Assembly: GCA_020438105.1 (NCBI GenBank)
Contig: JAGQVE010000002.1
Span: forward strand, 1-64,000
DNA from: Bacteroidales bacterium
Lineage (GTDB): Bacteria > Bacteroidota > Bacteroidia > Bacteroidales > JAADJA01
Length of the DNA: 64,000 nucleotides
Direction of reading: 5' to 3'
Below are positions 1 to 8,532 of this stretch, piece by piece; within the stretch, counting starts at the first letter, position 1, and every line of letters starts with the position of its first letter. A program made the position numbers and the translations under genes. The notes under the pieces are model-generated. The model was given only the letters and a program-made list of their open reading frames with translations, did no database searches and was not told where the DNA came from.

Positions 1-395
1 TTACATTGAAAACTGAGATTGAATCGTTGGATGCTGTCAGAAAGATTTACGAGGCGCGCTTTCCGGGAGCTATTTTCATTGAATCGGATATCGCGGAATT
101 GAGTAATGAAGCGAACCTGGTGCCTTGCACACTGAATATTTTATTGGAAAAAGCAGTGCTGACGAATATCATTTCTGAAAGTTTGCCCCTCCATTTTAAA
201 ACGCAGCTAAAAGGCAAAAAGCTAATTATTGGCTATAATGAAAACAAACGACTGCGCAGGCATGACCCTAAAAACACGAGGATGGAGTTTTTAGAAAAGG
301 CCTATAAGTTTTTCTCGAAAGACGGGATTCAAATAAGCCAAAAACAAGATTTTATAAGCTATCAAATACCATTGATCAAAATAGAAGAAGAATAA
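1..395 (+). CDS. C-terminal part of a LytS/YehU-type sensor protein, 5' truncated by window edge
   Basis: The frame is open to the left edge, so only about the last 130 residues are visible and the true start lies outside. The segment NLVPCTLNILLEKAV followed by SLPLHF aligns by eye with the N-box region of LytS-type histidine kinases (usual form P-x-x-LQxLVENAxKH), and the protein ends in a typical last strand, YQIPLI. The N-box Asn is replaced by Lys (LLEKAV) and no GxGLxN ATP-lid glycines are present. It ends 3 bases before a LytTR response regulator, the normal partner. Inference: a degenerate kinase or non-catalytic sensor that still pairs with this regulator. Confidence 0.6.
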   Translation, partial: TLKTEIESLDAVRKIYEARFPGAIFIESDIAELSNEANLVPCTLNILLEKAVLTNIISESLPLHFKTQLKGKKLIIGYNENKRLRRHDPKNTRMEFLEKAYKFFSKDGIQISQKQDFISYQIPLIKIEEE

Positions 396-398
396 TAA

Positions 399-1172
399 AT
401 GAAAGTTATAATCATAGAAGACGAAAAGCCGGCTGTAGAAAAGCTGGAAATGATGTTAAAAGAATACGATCCTGAAATTGAGGTGCTGGCTAAGTTTGGA
501 TCCGTTATTCAAACGGTGGACTGGATTAAAAATTCGGCCGAGGAAGCCGACCTTTTTTTTATGGATATTCTGCTCACCGATGGGCAAAGCTTCGATATTT
601 TTGAACAGGTAGAGATTAACAAGCCGGTTATTTTCATCACTGCTTATAACGAATACGCCATCAAAGCATTTAAGGTGAACAGCATCGATTATTTGCTTAA
701 GCCGCTCAATTATGAGGATCTTTACAAAAGCCTTGAAAAGATCAAGGTGCTTCGCGAAAACCTTCCGGCCAACAAAGAACGCATACGCTACGAAGAACTC
801 AGCCGCGCCTTAATGAACATGAACCGCAGTTATAAAAACCGCTTTATGGTGAAGGTAGGCGAACATATCCGATCAGTAAAAACTGAAAATATTTCACTCT
901 TTTATGCCGATGGTCGTACCGTGTATCTGATCACCCAGAAACAACACAAATATATCGTTGATTACACCCTCGAAGATTTGGTGAAAACCCTTGATCCCGA
1001 TATGTTTTTCAGGGTTAACCGAACCTATATCGTTAATATCAATGCCATTCAGGATGTGGTGGTGTATTCAAACAGCCGCTTGCTTATTGAACTGAATTTC
1101 GATTTTGAAAATGAAATTATTGTGAGTCGCGACCGGGTGGCCCAGCTAAAAACCTGGTTCGAGGGCGCCTGA
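399..1172 (+). CDS. LytTR-family response regulator
   Basis: A cytoplasmic two-component DNA-binding regulator of 257 aa, the usual length for the LytR/AlgR family. The receiver domain (about 1-120) has acidic pocket residues E7 and D8, phospho-acceptor D56 in FFMDILL, T81 and K101. The LytTR DNA-binding domain (about 147-250) shows the FFRVNRTYIVN signature. It directly follows the truncated LytS-like gene, so the two are probably one operon. Its last 27 bases overlap the 3' end of the convergent gene at 1146-1901. Target genes cannot be told from the sequence. Confidence 0.93.
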   Translation: MKVIIIEDEKPAVEKLEMMLKEYDPEIEVLAKFGSVIQTVDWIKNSAEEADLFFMDILLTDGQSFDIFEQVEINKPVIFITAYNEYAIKAFKVNSIDYLLKPLNYEDLYKSLEKIKVLRENLPANKERIRYEELSRALMNMNRSYKNRFMVKVGEHIRSVKTENISLFYADGRTVYLITQKQHKYIVDYTLEDLVKTLDPDMFFRVNRTYIVNINAIQDVVVYSNSRLLIELNFDFENEIIVSRDRVAQLKTWFEGA

Positions 1173-1901
1173 GCTTAGTAGTTCTTTTTGGTCGTGTCCT
1201 AAACTATCCTGTTCGTAGTATTTTTGATAATCCGTCGACCGGTCAACATCCAGCAATTCAATTTCCCAGTCGTGTTCAAGGGTATAAACGCCACCAATAA
1301 ATGGGTTGAGCATATAACCCCAGGAAGGGCTATCGCCGGCGCGGCATTCCCAGTATTTATCCTCGAAATAGAATTTGAATTTATCTTCATCATGGCGAAT
1401 AATGCAATGATACACTTCACCCGGTTGAACCGTATCAATTGTGATTTGCTGATCATCGGCTTCATTGGGGTGAACACCGTTAACATAACAATAGCCACCA
1501 ATTAAAAGTACAGTATCATTGATGCATTTGTAAACCAATCTTGCTGAACTGCCATCATGATGCATCCCTTTTGAAAATCCACGAAGTTTACTCCAGCCGT
1601 TGCGTTCAGGTTCCGGGTAATACCAGCTTGAGTCGGTCTTAAAGTAAAATTCAATCTCCTCTAAATTATAAACAAATTTCACGGAGGGATAATAACTATG
1701 CTTTCCTGCCGGGATAGTAATGGTTCGCCAGGTATTATTCAAGTTAATGAAAGTAGTGTAGGAAACAAAAAACACTTCAGTGATGGGTAGCAAAACGATA
1801 AGGATGGTAAGCGCCTTAATTATAAAACTGGTTTCTTTAAAGCGCTCAAGCAATACTTTAAACCATTGTTTAATTGTATATCGAATACCAAAAATGCTCA
1901 C
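1146..1901 (-). CDS. membrane-anchored protein of unknown function, cytochrome-linked
   Basis: I do not recognise this 251-aa protein. A short basic cytoplasmic N-terminus precedes one hydrophobic helix (about residues 28-48). The remainder looks like a beta-rich extracytoplasmic domain with many aromatic residues. Its start overlaps the stop of the upstream heptahaem cytochrome by 4 bases, which implies translational coupling and a shared process. Its 3' end overlaps the convergent LytTR gene by 27 bases. A jelly-roll or LamG-like fold is possible from the strand pattern but is a guess. Confidence 0.7.
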   Translation of the reverse strand: MSIFGIRYTIKQWFKVLLERFKETSFIIKALTILIVLLPITEVFFVSYTTFINLNNTWRTITIPAGKHSYYPSVKFVYNLEEIEFYFKTDSSWYYPEPERNGWSKLRGFSKGMHHDGSSARLVYKCINDTVLLIGGYCYVNGVHPNEADDQQITIDTVQPGEVYHCIIRHDEDKFKFYFEDKYWECRAGDSPSWGYMLNPFIGGVYTLEHDWEIELLDVDRSTDYQKYYEQDSLGHDQKELLSSGALEPGF

Positions 1902-3862
1902 TTCCCTATTAGTTTTTTCAATTGCAGGGCTTGCGGGTTGTCCGGGCTTATTTTCTCAATTCTGTAAATCAGTTTTATCACTTCCGCTTTATTCTGTTGT
2001 TCGAGCTTTACAGCAGCCTTATTGAGCAATGCCTGAAGATTGTCAGGGTCAAGTGCCAAAGCTTTGTTCAACATGTTTTCTGCGTCATTGATTTGGTTTT
2101 GATGCATTTTGATAAATCCCAGATTCACCCATGCGGCTGTATATTTCTCATCCTCATTGAGGATAAATTTGAATACAGCTTCAGCCTCAATAATTTTCCC
2201 TCTCTTTACGAACAAACTTCCCAATTTGTTCTGAAATTCAAGGTTATATTTCGCCAGATCAACGGCTTTTTCATAGAAATAAGAGGCTACCATCAGGTTG
2301 TTCCCGGCTTCAAAAGCCTGACCAATCCGGTAGGCGGTCCATGCATCACTGTTACTATAATCAATGGTTGTCAACTGCTTATTCAGAATTGTGGTAATTC
2401 CCTTTGATTCGGCCAATTGGTTTATTGCCGCGTAATTATTCTTTAAAAAGTAATAATTAATCAGAGCGTTGAAATGATAATCCGCACTGCTGTTGTTTTT
2501 TGCCTGCAAATAAACCCAGGCCGAATCGAGGTATTGTTCATCAGGATGATAGGTTTCGTATTCCAACAAATAACCACGCGCCATCGTCAGGCTGTCGGCA
2601 TTGGAATTGTTAACCGCGATCAGCCCCTTAAAAATCCGTTCTGATTTCAATGACTCGTCAGACGGTGGAATTGAAATTTTATGATCGTGCACCCTAACAT
2701 GAGGGATATCGCGGGAACCTGATTGTCGCATATGACATTCAATGCAGTTATCATCTGCTTTTGCCCGAATTTGCAAATTTTCTGTACAAGTGTTTTTCGA
2801 TTCTGAATGACAACCCATACACACGTTTAGGTACTTTTCAAATTTGGTCTCTTTGGCTGAAATATGCGGATTGTGACAACTGATACAATTGAAGCCGTGT
2901 TCTGAACCGATGTAACAATTACTTTGGCTCATACGCTCATAATGCGAAGCCATAATAAAATCCTCCTTCCCTCCTTCAAACAAAGGCATGAAAATATCCA
3001 TCACATCAATAAGCCGCATGCCCGGCCTGAAACTATAAAAGTCTTTTCCGGGCATTAAAACCATGGTACCCTGCAGGTGGCAGCGGGCACAAATATCGGT
3101 TTGCCGGTCGATGGGAAGGTCGGTTGGAGTTACAATACTGTAGTCGATATATTTGCTAGTGTCAACCGCAATTCCACTTTTGATGTTTTTTACATGAATT
3201 TCACCGGGGCCATGGCATCGCTCGCAGTCGATTCCGTCGGGTATGAAATTGTATTTGTTTTCGGAGCCCAGCACAAAATCAGGCAAAGCGTTGTGGCAAC
3301 TCATGCATTCGAGACCGATCTTTCGATCAAAACGGCTGTTGTTTCCATCTTCAAATCCGGGTGGAAAATCAAAGCGACCATCCTGTGTATAATAGGTAAA
3401 TGGTGCCTGAAATGCATAATCGCCCGAAAGAAAGATATGCGAATTTGTATGGTGCCCCGACCCAACAACATAATCTATTTTTTGAATTCTTTTATGAACG
3501 GTATCTCCGTTTATAAGCCGAAATTCCTTCAGGAAAAGTGTGTCATCAATCCAAAATGGTTGATAGGAAAGGTTTTTATACGGATCAAATAAAATGCTGT
3601 CAGGGCCAATTACCGCAGCACTTTTGTTCCGGTTTGCTGTATCAAATGAAAGCCCCATCCCGGTTCGGCTGTAACTGAGATAATTGATTATGTGACATGC
3701 TTTACAAGCCTCACGCCCGACATACTTAACTGTATCATTCAGGTTAAGGTACACCCCTTCATCATAGGGATTTTCAACATTTTGACGTGAACATGCAAAG
3801 AAAATTACAATAAACAACAACAGGAGATTTCTCCCCTTACAGATCATTTTTAAATGCAACAT
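1898..3862 (-). CDS. heptahaem c-type cytochrome with TPR domain, lipoprotein
   Basis: The N-terminus carries a lipoprotein signal (FIVIFFACS), so the protein should be lipid-anchored outside the inner membrane. Seven CxxCH haem-binding motifs follow: CKACH, CMSCH, CERCH, CARCH, CISCH, CMGCH and CIECH. The C-terminal third (about 500-650) is built of tetratricopeptide repeats, for example AWVNLGFIKMHQNQINDAENML. The layout resembles the cytochrome c554/doubled-CXXCH proteins with TPR tails found in anaerobes. The role is probably periplasmic electron transfer; the partner is unknown. Translation may begin at Met6 (MICKG). A minus-strand TATATTTG lies just upstream at 3871-3878. Confidence 0.88.
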   Translation of the reverse strand: MLHLKMICKGRNLLLLFIVIFFACSRQNVENPYDEGVYLNLNDTVKYVGREACKACHIINYLSYSRTGMGLSFDTANRNKSAAVIGPDSILFDPYKNLSYQPFWIDDTLFLKEFRLINGDTVHKRIQKIDYVVGSGHHTNSHIFLSGDYAFQAPFTYYTQDGRFDFPPGFEDGNNSRFDRKIGLECMSCHNALPDFVLGSENKYNFIPDGIDCERCHGPGEIHVKNIKSGIAVDTSKYIDYSIVTPTDLPIDRQTDICARCHLQGTMVLMPGKDFYSFRPGMRLIDVMDIFMPLFEGGKEDFIMASHYERMSQSNCYIGSEHGFNCISCHNPHISAKETKFEKYLNVCMGCHSESKNTCTENLQIRAKADDNCIECHMRQSGSRDIPHVRVHDHKISIPPSDESLKSERIFKGLIAVNNSNADSLTMARGYLLEYETYHPDEQYLDSAWVYLQAKNNSSADYHFNALINYYFLKNNYAAINQLAESKGITTILNKQLTTIDYSNSDAWTAYRIGQAFEAGNNLMVASYFYEKAVDLAKYNLEFQNKLGSLFVKRGKIIEAEAVFKFILNEDEKYTAAWVNLGFIKMHQNQINDAENMLNKALALDPDNLQALLNKAAVKLEQQNKAEVIKLIYRIEKISPDNPQALQLKKLIGK

Positions 3863-3870
3863 TTACATTA

Positions 3871-3878
3871 CAAATATA
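3871..3878 (-). promoter_or_regulatory. Bacteroidota -7 element (TAnnTTTG) for the cytochrome operon
   Basis: Reads TATATTTG on the minus strand, matching the Bacteroidota -7 consensus. It lies only 9 bases before the annotated start, which fits better if translation begins at the later Met (MICKG). No TTG stands at the expected -33 spacing. Confidence 0.3.
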
Positions 3879-3935
3879 GGTCTAATTTTAATGATAAAAA
3901 ATGCAGCAAATAGATGATCAGATATGCAGAAATCG

Positions 3936-3943
3936 TATATTTG
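3936..3943 (+). promoter_or_regulatory. Bacteroidota -7 element (TAnnTTTG) for the Asp-box protein
   Basis: TATATTTG sits 31 bases before the start at 3975. No clear TTG occurs 19 bases upstream, so this is half a promoter signature only. Confidence 0.35.
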
Positions 3944-3974
3944 TTGGGTAATACTTTAAATAAAAACATCCAAC

Positions 3975-6380
3975 ATGAAACATTTTACTTTACTTTTCGC
4001 AACGATATTTATTATTCAATTCTCAATTGGCCAGAAAAATCCGGTCACTTATGATGAATCCGGAAATACACCCAGAAATAGCTCGATAAAGTCCCTGCCT
4101 GAGAATCAGGTAAAGGCGATTTTGGCGAATGCCTGGACTGCCGCGGGTCCTTTTGGAGGAGATGTGATGGACATAGCCATGGATCCAACAAATCCTGATC
4201 GGGGTTTTGCAGCTGCCGGTTATCCTTATATCAGGGTTGGAGCCACAGAACAATGGACAGTGGTTCAAAGTTTGCTTCAGTTATCGCCCTCCGGGATTCA
4301 TTGCATTGAGATCAACAGCAATGGAACCATGTTCGCCGCGGGAAATTATACTTATGGTAAAATATTTATTTCAACTGACGGAGGTGATACATGGGCTCAA
4401 AAGACCCTTGGGATCAGTGCCGGTATACTCAGTATAACAGTTGACCCAACGAACCCGGACATCGTTTATGCGACTACTTCCGGGATTTTAGGATCAACGC
4501 AAAGTAAAGTAGTCGTAAAATCAATTGATGAAGGTGCAACCTGGCAACTTCTTGACCTTACTGCGGCCATGCCTGGTGGCTATGGCTGTGTTGGATTAGC
4601 TATTGATCCGGGAGCCCCGGCTACCCTTTTTGCCATCGGTTCAGGAGGCATTAGCGAGGCTACAATTGTCAGTAGCACGGATGGCGGTGAAACATGGCAA
4701 TCTGCCATGGGGAATCTTCCTGCAAGTAAGCCGCTTAATGCTGTTACCATTGCCAATGGCGCTGTGTATGTTTGTGGTGGCCAGCTTTTCGGTGGCAATG
4801 TAATGGGTGTTTACAAATCAGAAAATTACGGAACCACCTGGACATCCATTTCTAACAGCTTTCCTAATAAGGTTGCCAACGATCTGCTGATCAACCCTAC
4901 GGATGGAAATAAAATGTATGTAGCAACCGAAGGAGATGGGGTTTATTATACCAATGATGGAGGTGCAAACTGGGTGTTTAATACAGGCGGTGCGGGTGAT
5001 AATGGCTCGGCCCGCAAAGTTATTCTGCATCCTGAAGATGATGCCACCATTATTGCTGGATATCTCAGTTTAGGCGTTTGTTATAGCGGTGATGGAGGTG
5101 AAAACTGGGTTTCAGCTACCGAAGGAATTTCAGCCCTTGAGCTTAACGATATCGAAGTTGATCCAAATAATGCAGGAATTTTACTTGCCTCTTTTGAAGC
5201 AGAAAACTCAGGCGGATGTTATATGTTCAGTAACAATGAATGGAGTTTGGTTGAATCACTGCCGGCAACCCGTTTTTCCGCTGTAGATATAGGTTATGAT
5301 GGCACCTTATATGCCTGGTCAAACGGACCTACAACTGTTGCAGCTGAGGGCGTTTATAAATCCTCTGATGGCGGAGTAACCTGGGATAATATGGGGCCAA
5401 ACCTGGGCTCTGTATTTGAAACACAAATTTGGGATATTGAGGTTTCTGCACAGGATGATAATTTGCTTTTTATTGGCGGAAATAACTTTGGAGTGGCTGG
5501 TTGGGCTTCCATGTTGTACCGTTCAACGGATCAGGGTGAAAACTGGGACAACGTATTTATGGGACCTGAAAATGATGCCATTCGGTTTGTGCACATGGTT
5601 CAGGGGGCAAATGATATGGATGTTTATGCAGCTTATAAATCTGAAACTGGAGGAGGTTTCTTAAAAAGTATTGATGGAGGAACTAACTGGCTGCCCATAA
5701 ATGACGGGCTTCCCTCAGCTGTTAAATGGTGCGGAGCCATTGTTTCCGATCCTAATAATAGTGATGTGCTGTATGGAGGGGTAGGCGGATATGGCGGTGT
5801 TCCGGGTACGGTTTATAAATCGGAAGATGCCGGTAGTAGCTGGAATGCAATGAGTATAACATTTGGCAATTACAGTAAAGTAACTGATTTTGTCATCGGG
5901 ACGGATAACAGCATGGTAATTTATGCAGCTACCACCCTCGATGGTGTATATATGACCTGGGATGGTGAAAACTGGTCGGCAGCCAATGACGGACTTCCTG
6001 CAAGCAATATCACAGGATTTTCGAGGATTGCTGATTCAGGGTTTGATATTCAGTTATTTTATGCTTCCACAGCTACTAACAGCGCGTTTTACACGGAGGT
6101 TGATTATCCCACAGGGACAGGAATTAATGAAAAAGGGATTTCGGGTATCAGTATTTTCCCAAATCCGGCAAAAGAAATAATATCTATCCGTTCAGAGTTT
6201 ATCGAAGTTATTCAGTCCATTGAAATTCGTGATATTACGGGCAGACTGGTTTTTGAAAGTTCATCTTTAGAAAAGAATTCTGACTTGATAGTTATTAAGC
6301 CTGAGCTTAATTCGGGCTCATACATCGTTTCAGCCCGATCTGCCAGCAATGTTTGGGTAAGTAAATTGGTGATTGAGTAA
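3975..6380 (+). CDS. secreted Asp-box (BNR/sortilin-like) propeller protein with T9SS sorting domain
   Basis: 801 aa. An N-terminal signal peptide (hydrophobic to about residue 19, IIQFSIGQ) leads to about ten Asp-box repeats of type S-x-D-x-G-x-T-W, such as ISTDGGDTW, SSTDGGETW, YSGDGGENW, KSSDGGVTW and RSTDQGENW. This is the pattern of BNR or sortilin/VPS10-type beta-propellers. The last ~80 residues form a type A T9SS sorting domain (ISIFPNPAKEIISI, then DITGRLV, ending GSYIVSA and KLVIE). The protein is therefore exported by type IX secretion to the surface or medium. Glycan binding or structure are possible roles; no catalytic residues were recognised. Confidence 0.88.
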   Translation: MKHFTLLFATIFIIQFSIGQKNPVTYDESGNTPRNSSIKSLPENQVKAILANAWTAAGPFGGDVMDIAMDPTNPDRGFAAAGYPYIRVGATEQWTVVQSLLQLSPSGIHCIEINSNGTMFAAGNYTYGKIFISTDGGDTWAQKTLGISAGILSITVDPTNPDIVYATTSGILGSTQSKVVVKSIDEGATWQLLDLTAAMPGGYGCVGLAIDPGAPATLFAIGSGGISEATIVSSTDGGETWQSAMGNLPASKPLNAVTIANGAVYVCGGQLFGGNVMGVYKSENYGTTWTSISNSFPNKVANDLLINPTDGNKMYVATEGDGVYYTNDGGANWVFNTGGAGDNGSARKVILHPEDDATIIAGYLSLGVCYSGDGGENWVSATEGISALELNDIEVDPNNAGILLASFEAENSGGCYMFSNNEWSLVESLPATRFSAVDIGYDGTLYAWSNGPTTVAAEGVYKSSDGGVTWDNMGPNLGSVFETQIWDIEVSAQDDNLLFIGGNNFGVAGWASMLYRSTDQGENWDNVFMGPENDAIRFVHMVQGANDMDVYAAYKSETGGGFLKSIDGGTNWLPINDGLPSAVKWCGAIVSDPNNSDVLYGGVGGYGGVPGTVYKSEDAGSSWNAMSITFGNYSKVTDFVIGTDNSMVIYAATTLDGVYMTWDGENWSAANDGLPASNITGFSRIADSGFDIQLFYASTATNSAFYTEVDYPTGTGINEKGISGISIFPNPAKEIISIRSEFIEVIQSIEIRDITGRLVFESSSLEKNSDLIVIKPELNSGSYIVSARSASNVWVSKLVIE

Positions 6381-6382
6381 TT

Positions 6383-7087
6383 TTACAACCCCATCAAAAT
6401 TGCAATACCACTTAACAAAACAATCAAGCCAGCAAGCGCATGGGTGTGACGCTCAAGCTTACCAAGTTTAATGGTATTTAAGCCAAAAGTTACCATCAAT
6501 ACTATTCCGAGCATGGTAATTATGGTGACAAGTGAAAAAATCATTGCAATAAATATCATTCCTGAAGTACTGCTTTCGGCTGCTGGATACATTAATATTG
6601 GAATCAGTGGTTCGCAGGGACCAAGAACAAAAATGAGGAATAAAATCCAGGGGGTAATGTTTTTTTTATGGGTATGATCATGGGAATCCTTGTGGTGGTG
6701 CTCATGTACATGAATGGTGCCGTCATCATGGAAGTGTTTGTGCTTGTGTGGCTTATTACTAATCGACCGGTAAAGCCCCCAAATGAAATATCCCAATCCA
6801 AAAATGACAAATGCCCATGCGGCTAAATTACCTCTCACACCTTCGATAAGTTCAAGTTGTGCTAGTTCAATGCTTAAATAAAATCCAACTACTCCTAATA
6901 GCACCGAACTGCCGACATGCCCTATTCCACACAAAATTGTAATCCAGCTTGTTTTAAATACCGACCAGTTTCTGGCTTTCGCCAAAAAAATAAAAGGGAG
7001 GTAATGATCCGGTCCCAGTGCGGTGTGGACAATTCCAACAGTTGCAGCTGTACCGGCAAGTAAAATTATGTCCTGGGGAAAAAGCAT
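6383..7087 (-). CDS. NicO/UreH-like nickel-cobalt transporter with His-rich loop
   Basis: 234 aa with about six hydrophobic helices. Helix I carries H-x4-D (HTALGPDH), the metal-selectivity motif of the NiCoT/NicO/RcnA group. A cytoplasmic loop (about 110-142) is packed with His and Asp (HKHKHFHDD, HEHHHKDSHDHTHKK), typical of nickel or cobalt handling. A second motif, LGPCEPLIP, occurs after the loop as in UreH/HupE-like members. The gene begins 5 bases after nikR and is almost certainly co-transcribed with it. Direction of transport is uncertain: NikR operons may encode uptake, while RcnA-type members export. Confidence 0.82.
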   Translation of the reverse strand: MLFPQDIILLAGTAATVGIVHTALGPDHYLPFIFLAKARNWSVFKTSWITILCGIGHVGSSVLLGVVGFYLSIELAQLELIEGVRGNLAAWAFVIFGLGYFIWGLYRSISNKPHKHKHFHDDGTIHVHEHHHKDSHDHTHKKNITPWILFLIFVLGPCEPLIPILMYPAAESSTSGMIFIAMIFSLVTIITMLGIVLMVTFGLNTIKLGKLERHTHALAGLIVLLSGIAILMGL

Positions 7088-7092
7088 ATCGT

Positions 7093-7494
7093 TTAACTTT
7101 TTGATGTCATTACCAATTCACCGTGAACAACCCCTTTGATGGCAATGAGCTGGTTGGCCAAATCACGTAACTCATTGGCTTTTCCTTTCACGGCAATGGT
7201 CTCCAAACAATTGTGATGATCAAGGTGTACATGCTGTACCGATAAAATCAGATGATGAAAGTCGTGCTGAATGTTTGTTGATTTAGATTGAAGTTCCCTT
7301 TTATGATGATCATAAACCAAAATTACTGCACCGGCAACTTCAGCATTTTCGGTCCATTCATCTTCTACAGAGTACTTTTTTATTAAATACCTTATGGCCT
7401 GGGATCGGTTTGGGAACTGATATTTTATCACCAGCCTGTCGAGCTCCTGTTGAAGGTCTTCTTCCAGCGAAACTCCAAATCGTTTGACGTTCAT
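7093..7494 (-). CDS. nikR: nickel-responsive transcriptional regulator NikR
   Basis: 133 aa, the normal length. An N-terminal ribbon-helix-helix (MNVKRFGVSLEEDL, then NRSQAIRYLI) is followed by the ACT-like nickel-binding domain. The high-affinity square-planar Ni ligands are all present: H77, H88, H90 and C96, corresponding to H76, H87, H89 and C95 of the E. coli protein. It should repress in nickel-replete cells and most plausibly controls itself and the downstream transporter. The AT-rich leader at 7495-7560 has an ATATGA/TCAT half-site pair with 11 bases between, not the classical 16-base spacing. Confidence 0.95.
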   Translation of the reverse strand: MNVKRFGVSLEEDLQQELDRLVIKYQFPNRSQAIRYLIKKYSVEDEWTENAEVAGAVILVYDHHKRELQSKSTNIQHDFHHLILSVQHVHLDHHNCLETIAVKGKANELRDLANQLIAIKGVVHGELVMTSKS

Positions 7495-7634
7495 GATGTC
7501 ACTAAATTATTATTGGTGGCACAAATGTAAAAATATATGATTTTATATTACTCATTTTTATGAATTTTAATTAGCCAAATTTTCGATAAAAAGGATTATG
7601 TGATTTTTGAGAATCCAATGTCATTCCTCTTTTT

Positions 7635-7642
7635 TACCTTTG
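7635..7642 (+). promoter_or_regulatory. Bacteroidota -7 element (TAnnTTTG) for truA
   Basis: TACCTTTG lies 18 bases before the truA ATG. A TTTG occurs upstream at 7606-7609, but 25 bases away, longer than usual. Confidence 0.35.
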
Positions 7643-7660
7643 GAAACTAATTTATAGTTT

Positions 7661-8422
7661 ATGCACAGGTATTTTCTCCATTTGGCCTACGATGGAACCC
7701 CTTTTAATGGATGGCAAATTCAAAAGAATGCCCCGTCGGTGCAGGAAACATTAAATCGGGCACTATTCCATTTATGCAAAGAACCTATAAACGTTGTGGG
7801 ATGCGGCCGGACTGACACCGGAGTTCATGCACGCAACTTTTACGCTCATTTCGATACCATCACAGCCATCATTAACCCCACTTTACTTGTTGAAAATCTG
7901 AACAATTATCTTCCCAAAGGAATACTCATTTACGATCTAATAAATGTAAGTCAGGATGCGCATGCAAGATTTGACGCCATCAGCAGAACCTATAAATACT
8001 ACATTTTAAGGGAAAAGGATCCATTTAATCAGTTATATGCTCACTATTACCGCGGACCATTAAATATTGAATTGATGAATACAGCATGTGAAATTTTAAT
8101 TCAGCATCGCGATTTTACATCCTTCTCAAAAGTGAAAACAGATGTAAAAACCTTCATCTGTGAAATTTCAGAAGCAAAGTGGACAAGCGAAGGAAATCAA
8201 CTTATTTTTCAAATCTCAGCCGACCGGTTCCTTCGAAATATGGTCCGTGCTATAGTTGGAACCATGCTTGACATTGGAAAAGAAAAATTTTCAATTAGTG
8301 ACTTCAACAAAATTATCGAAAGTAAAAATCGGTCGAATGCCGGGTATTCAGTTCCGGCAAAGGGATTATTTCTCGAAAATATTTCCTATCCCTCCAGCCT
8401 GTTTCCCCCTGAAAAACAATAA
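7661..8422 (+). CDS. truA: tRNA pseudouridine(38-40) synthase TruA
   Basis: 253 aa, the family length. It isomerises uridines 38-40 of the tRNA anticodon arm to pseudouridine. The catalytic aspartate is D52 in GCGRTDTGVHA, and the second family block (SADRFLRNMVRAIVGTML) is intact near residue 190. The N-terminus HRYFLHLAYDGTPFNGWQ is canonical, supporting the ATG chosen. It is a single housekeeping gene between divergent nikR and downstream rex. Confidence 0.97.
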   Translation: MHRYFLHLAYDGTPFNGWQIQKNAPSVQETLNRALFHLCKEPINVVGCGRTDTGVHARNFYAHFDTITAIINPTLLVENLNNYLPKGILIYDLINVSQDAHARFDAISRTYKYYILREKDPFNQLYAHYYRGPLNIELMNTACEILIQHRDFTSFSKVKTDVKTFICEISEAKWTSEGNQLIFQISADRFLRNMVRAIVGTMLDIGKEKFSISDFNKIIESKNRSNAGYSVPAKGLFLENISYPSSLFPPEKQ

Positions 8423-8455
8423 TGTAGACACATATTGGAATTTAATTATTTAGAT

Positions 8456-8473
8456 TTGTTAAAAATTTAACAG
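8456..8473. promoter_or_regulatory. Rex operator (redox-sensing repressor site)
   Basis: The 18-base imperfect palindrome TTGTTAA-AAAT-TTAACAG fits the TTGTTAAnnnnTTAACAA form known for Rex, with one changed base in the right arm. It lies 60 bases before the rex start and 30 bases before a TAcaTTTG element at 8503-8510, a suitable position for repression. The match points to NADH-sensitive autoregulation of rex. Confidence 0.7.
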
Positions 8474-8502
8474 CTATTTAACTGTTCATTCAAAGAAATT
8501 TA

Positions 8503-8510
8503 TACATTTG
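8503..8510 (+). promoter_or_regulatory. Bacteroidota -7 element (TAnnTTTG) for rex
   Basis: TACATTTG sits 22 bases before the rex start and just downstream of the Rex-type palindrome. No good TTG is found at -33, as is common where a regulator site overlaps the promoter. Confidence 0.45.
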
Positions 8511-8532
8511 TCTGTTATTAGAATAACAAGGT

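Noticed and set aside
7535-7555. Classical NikR operator
   Set aside because: Half-sites ATATGA and TCAT are separated by 11 bases instead of the 16 known for GTATGA-N16-TCATAC.
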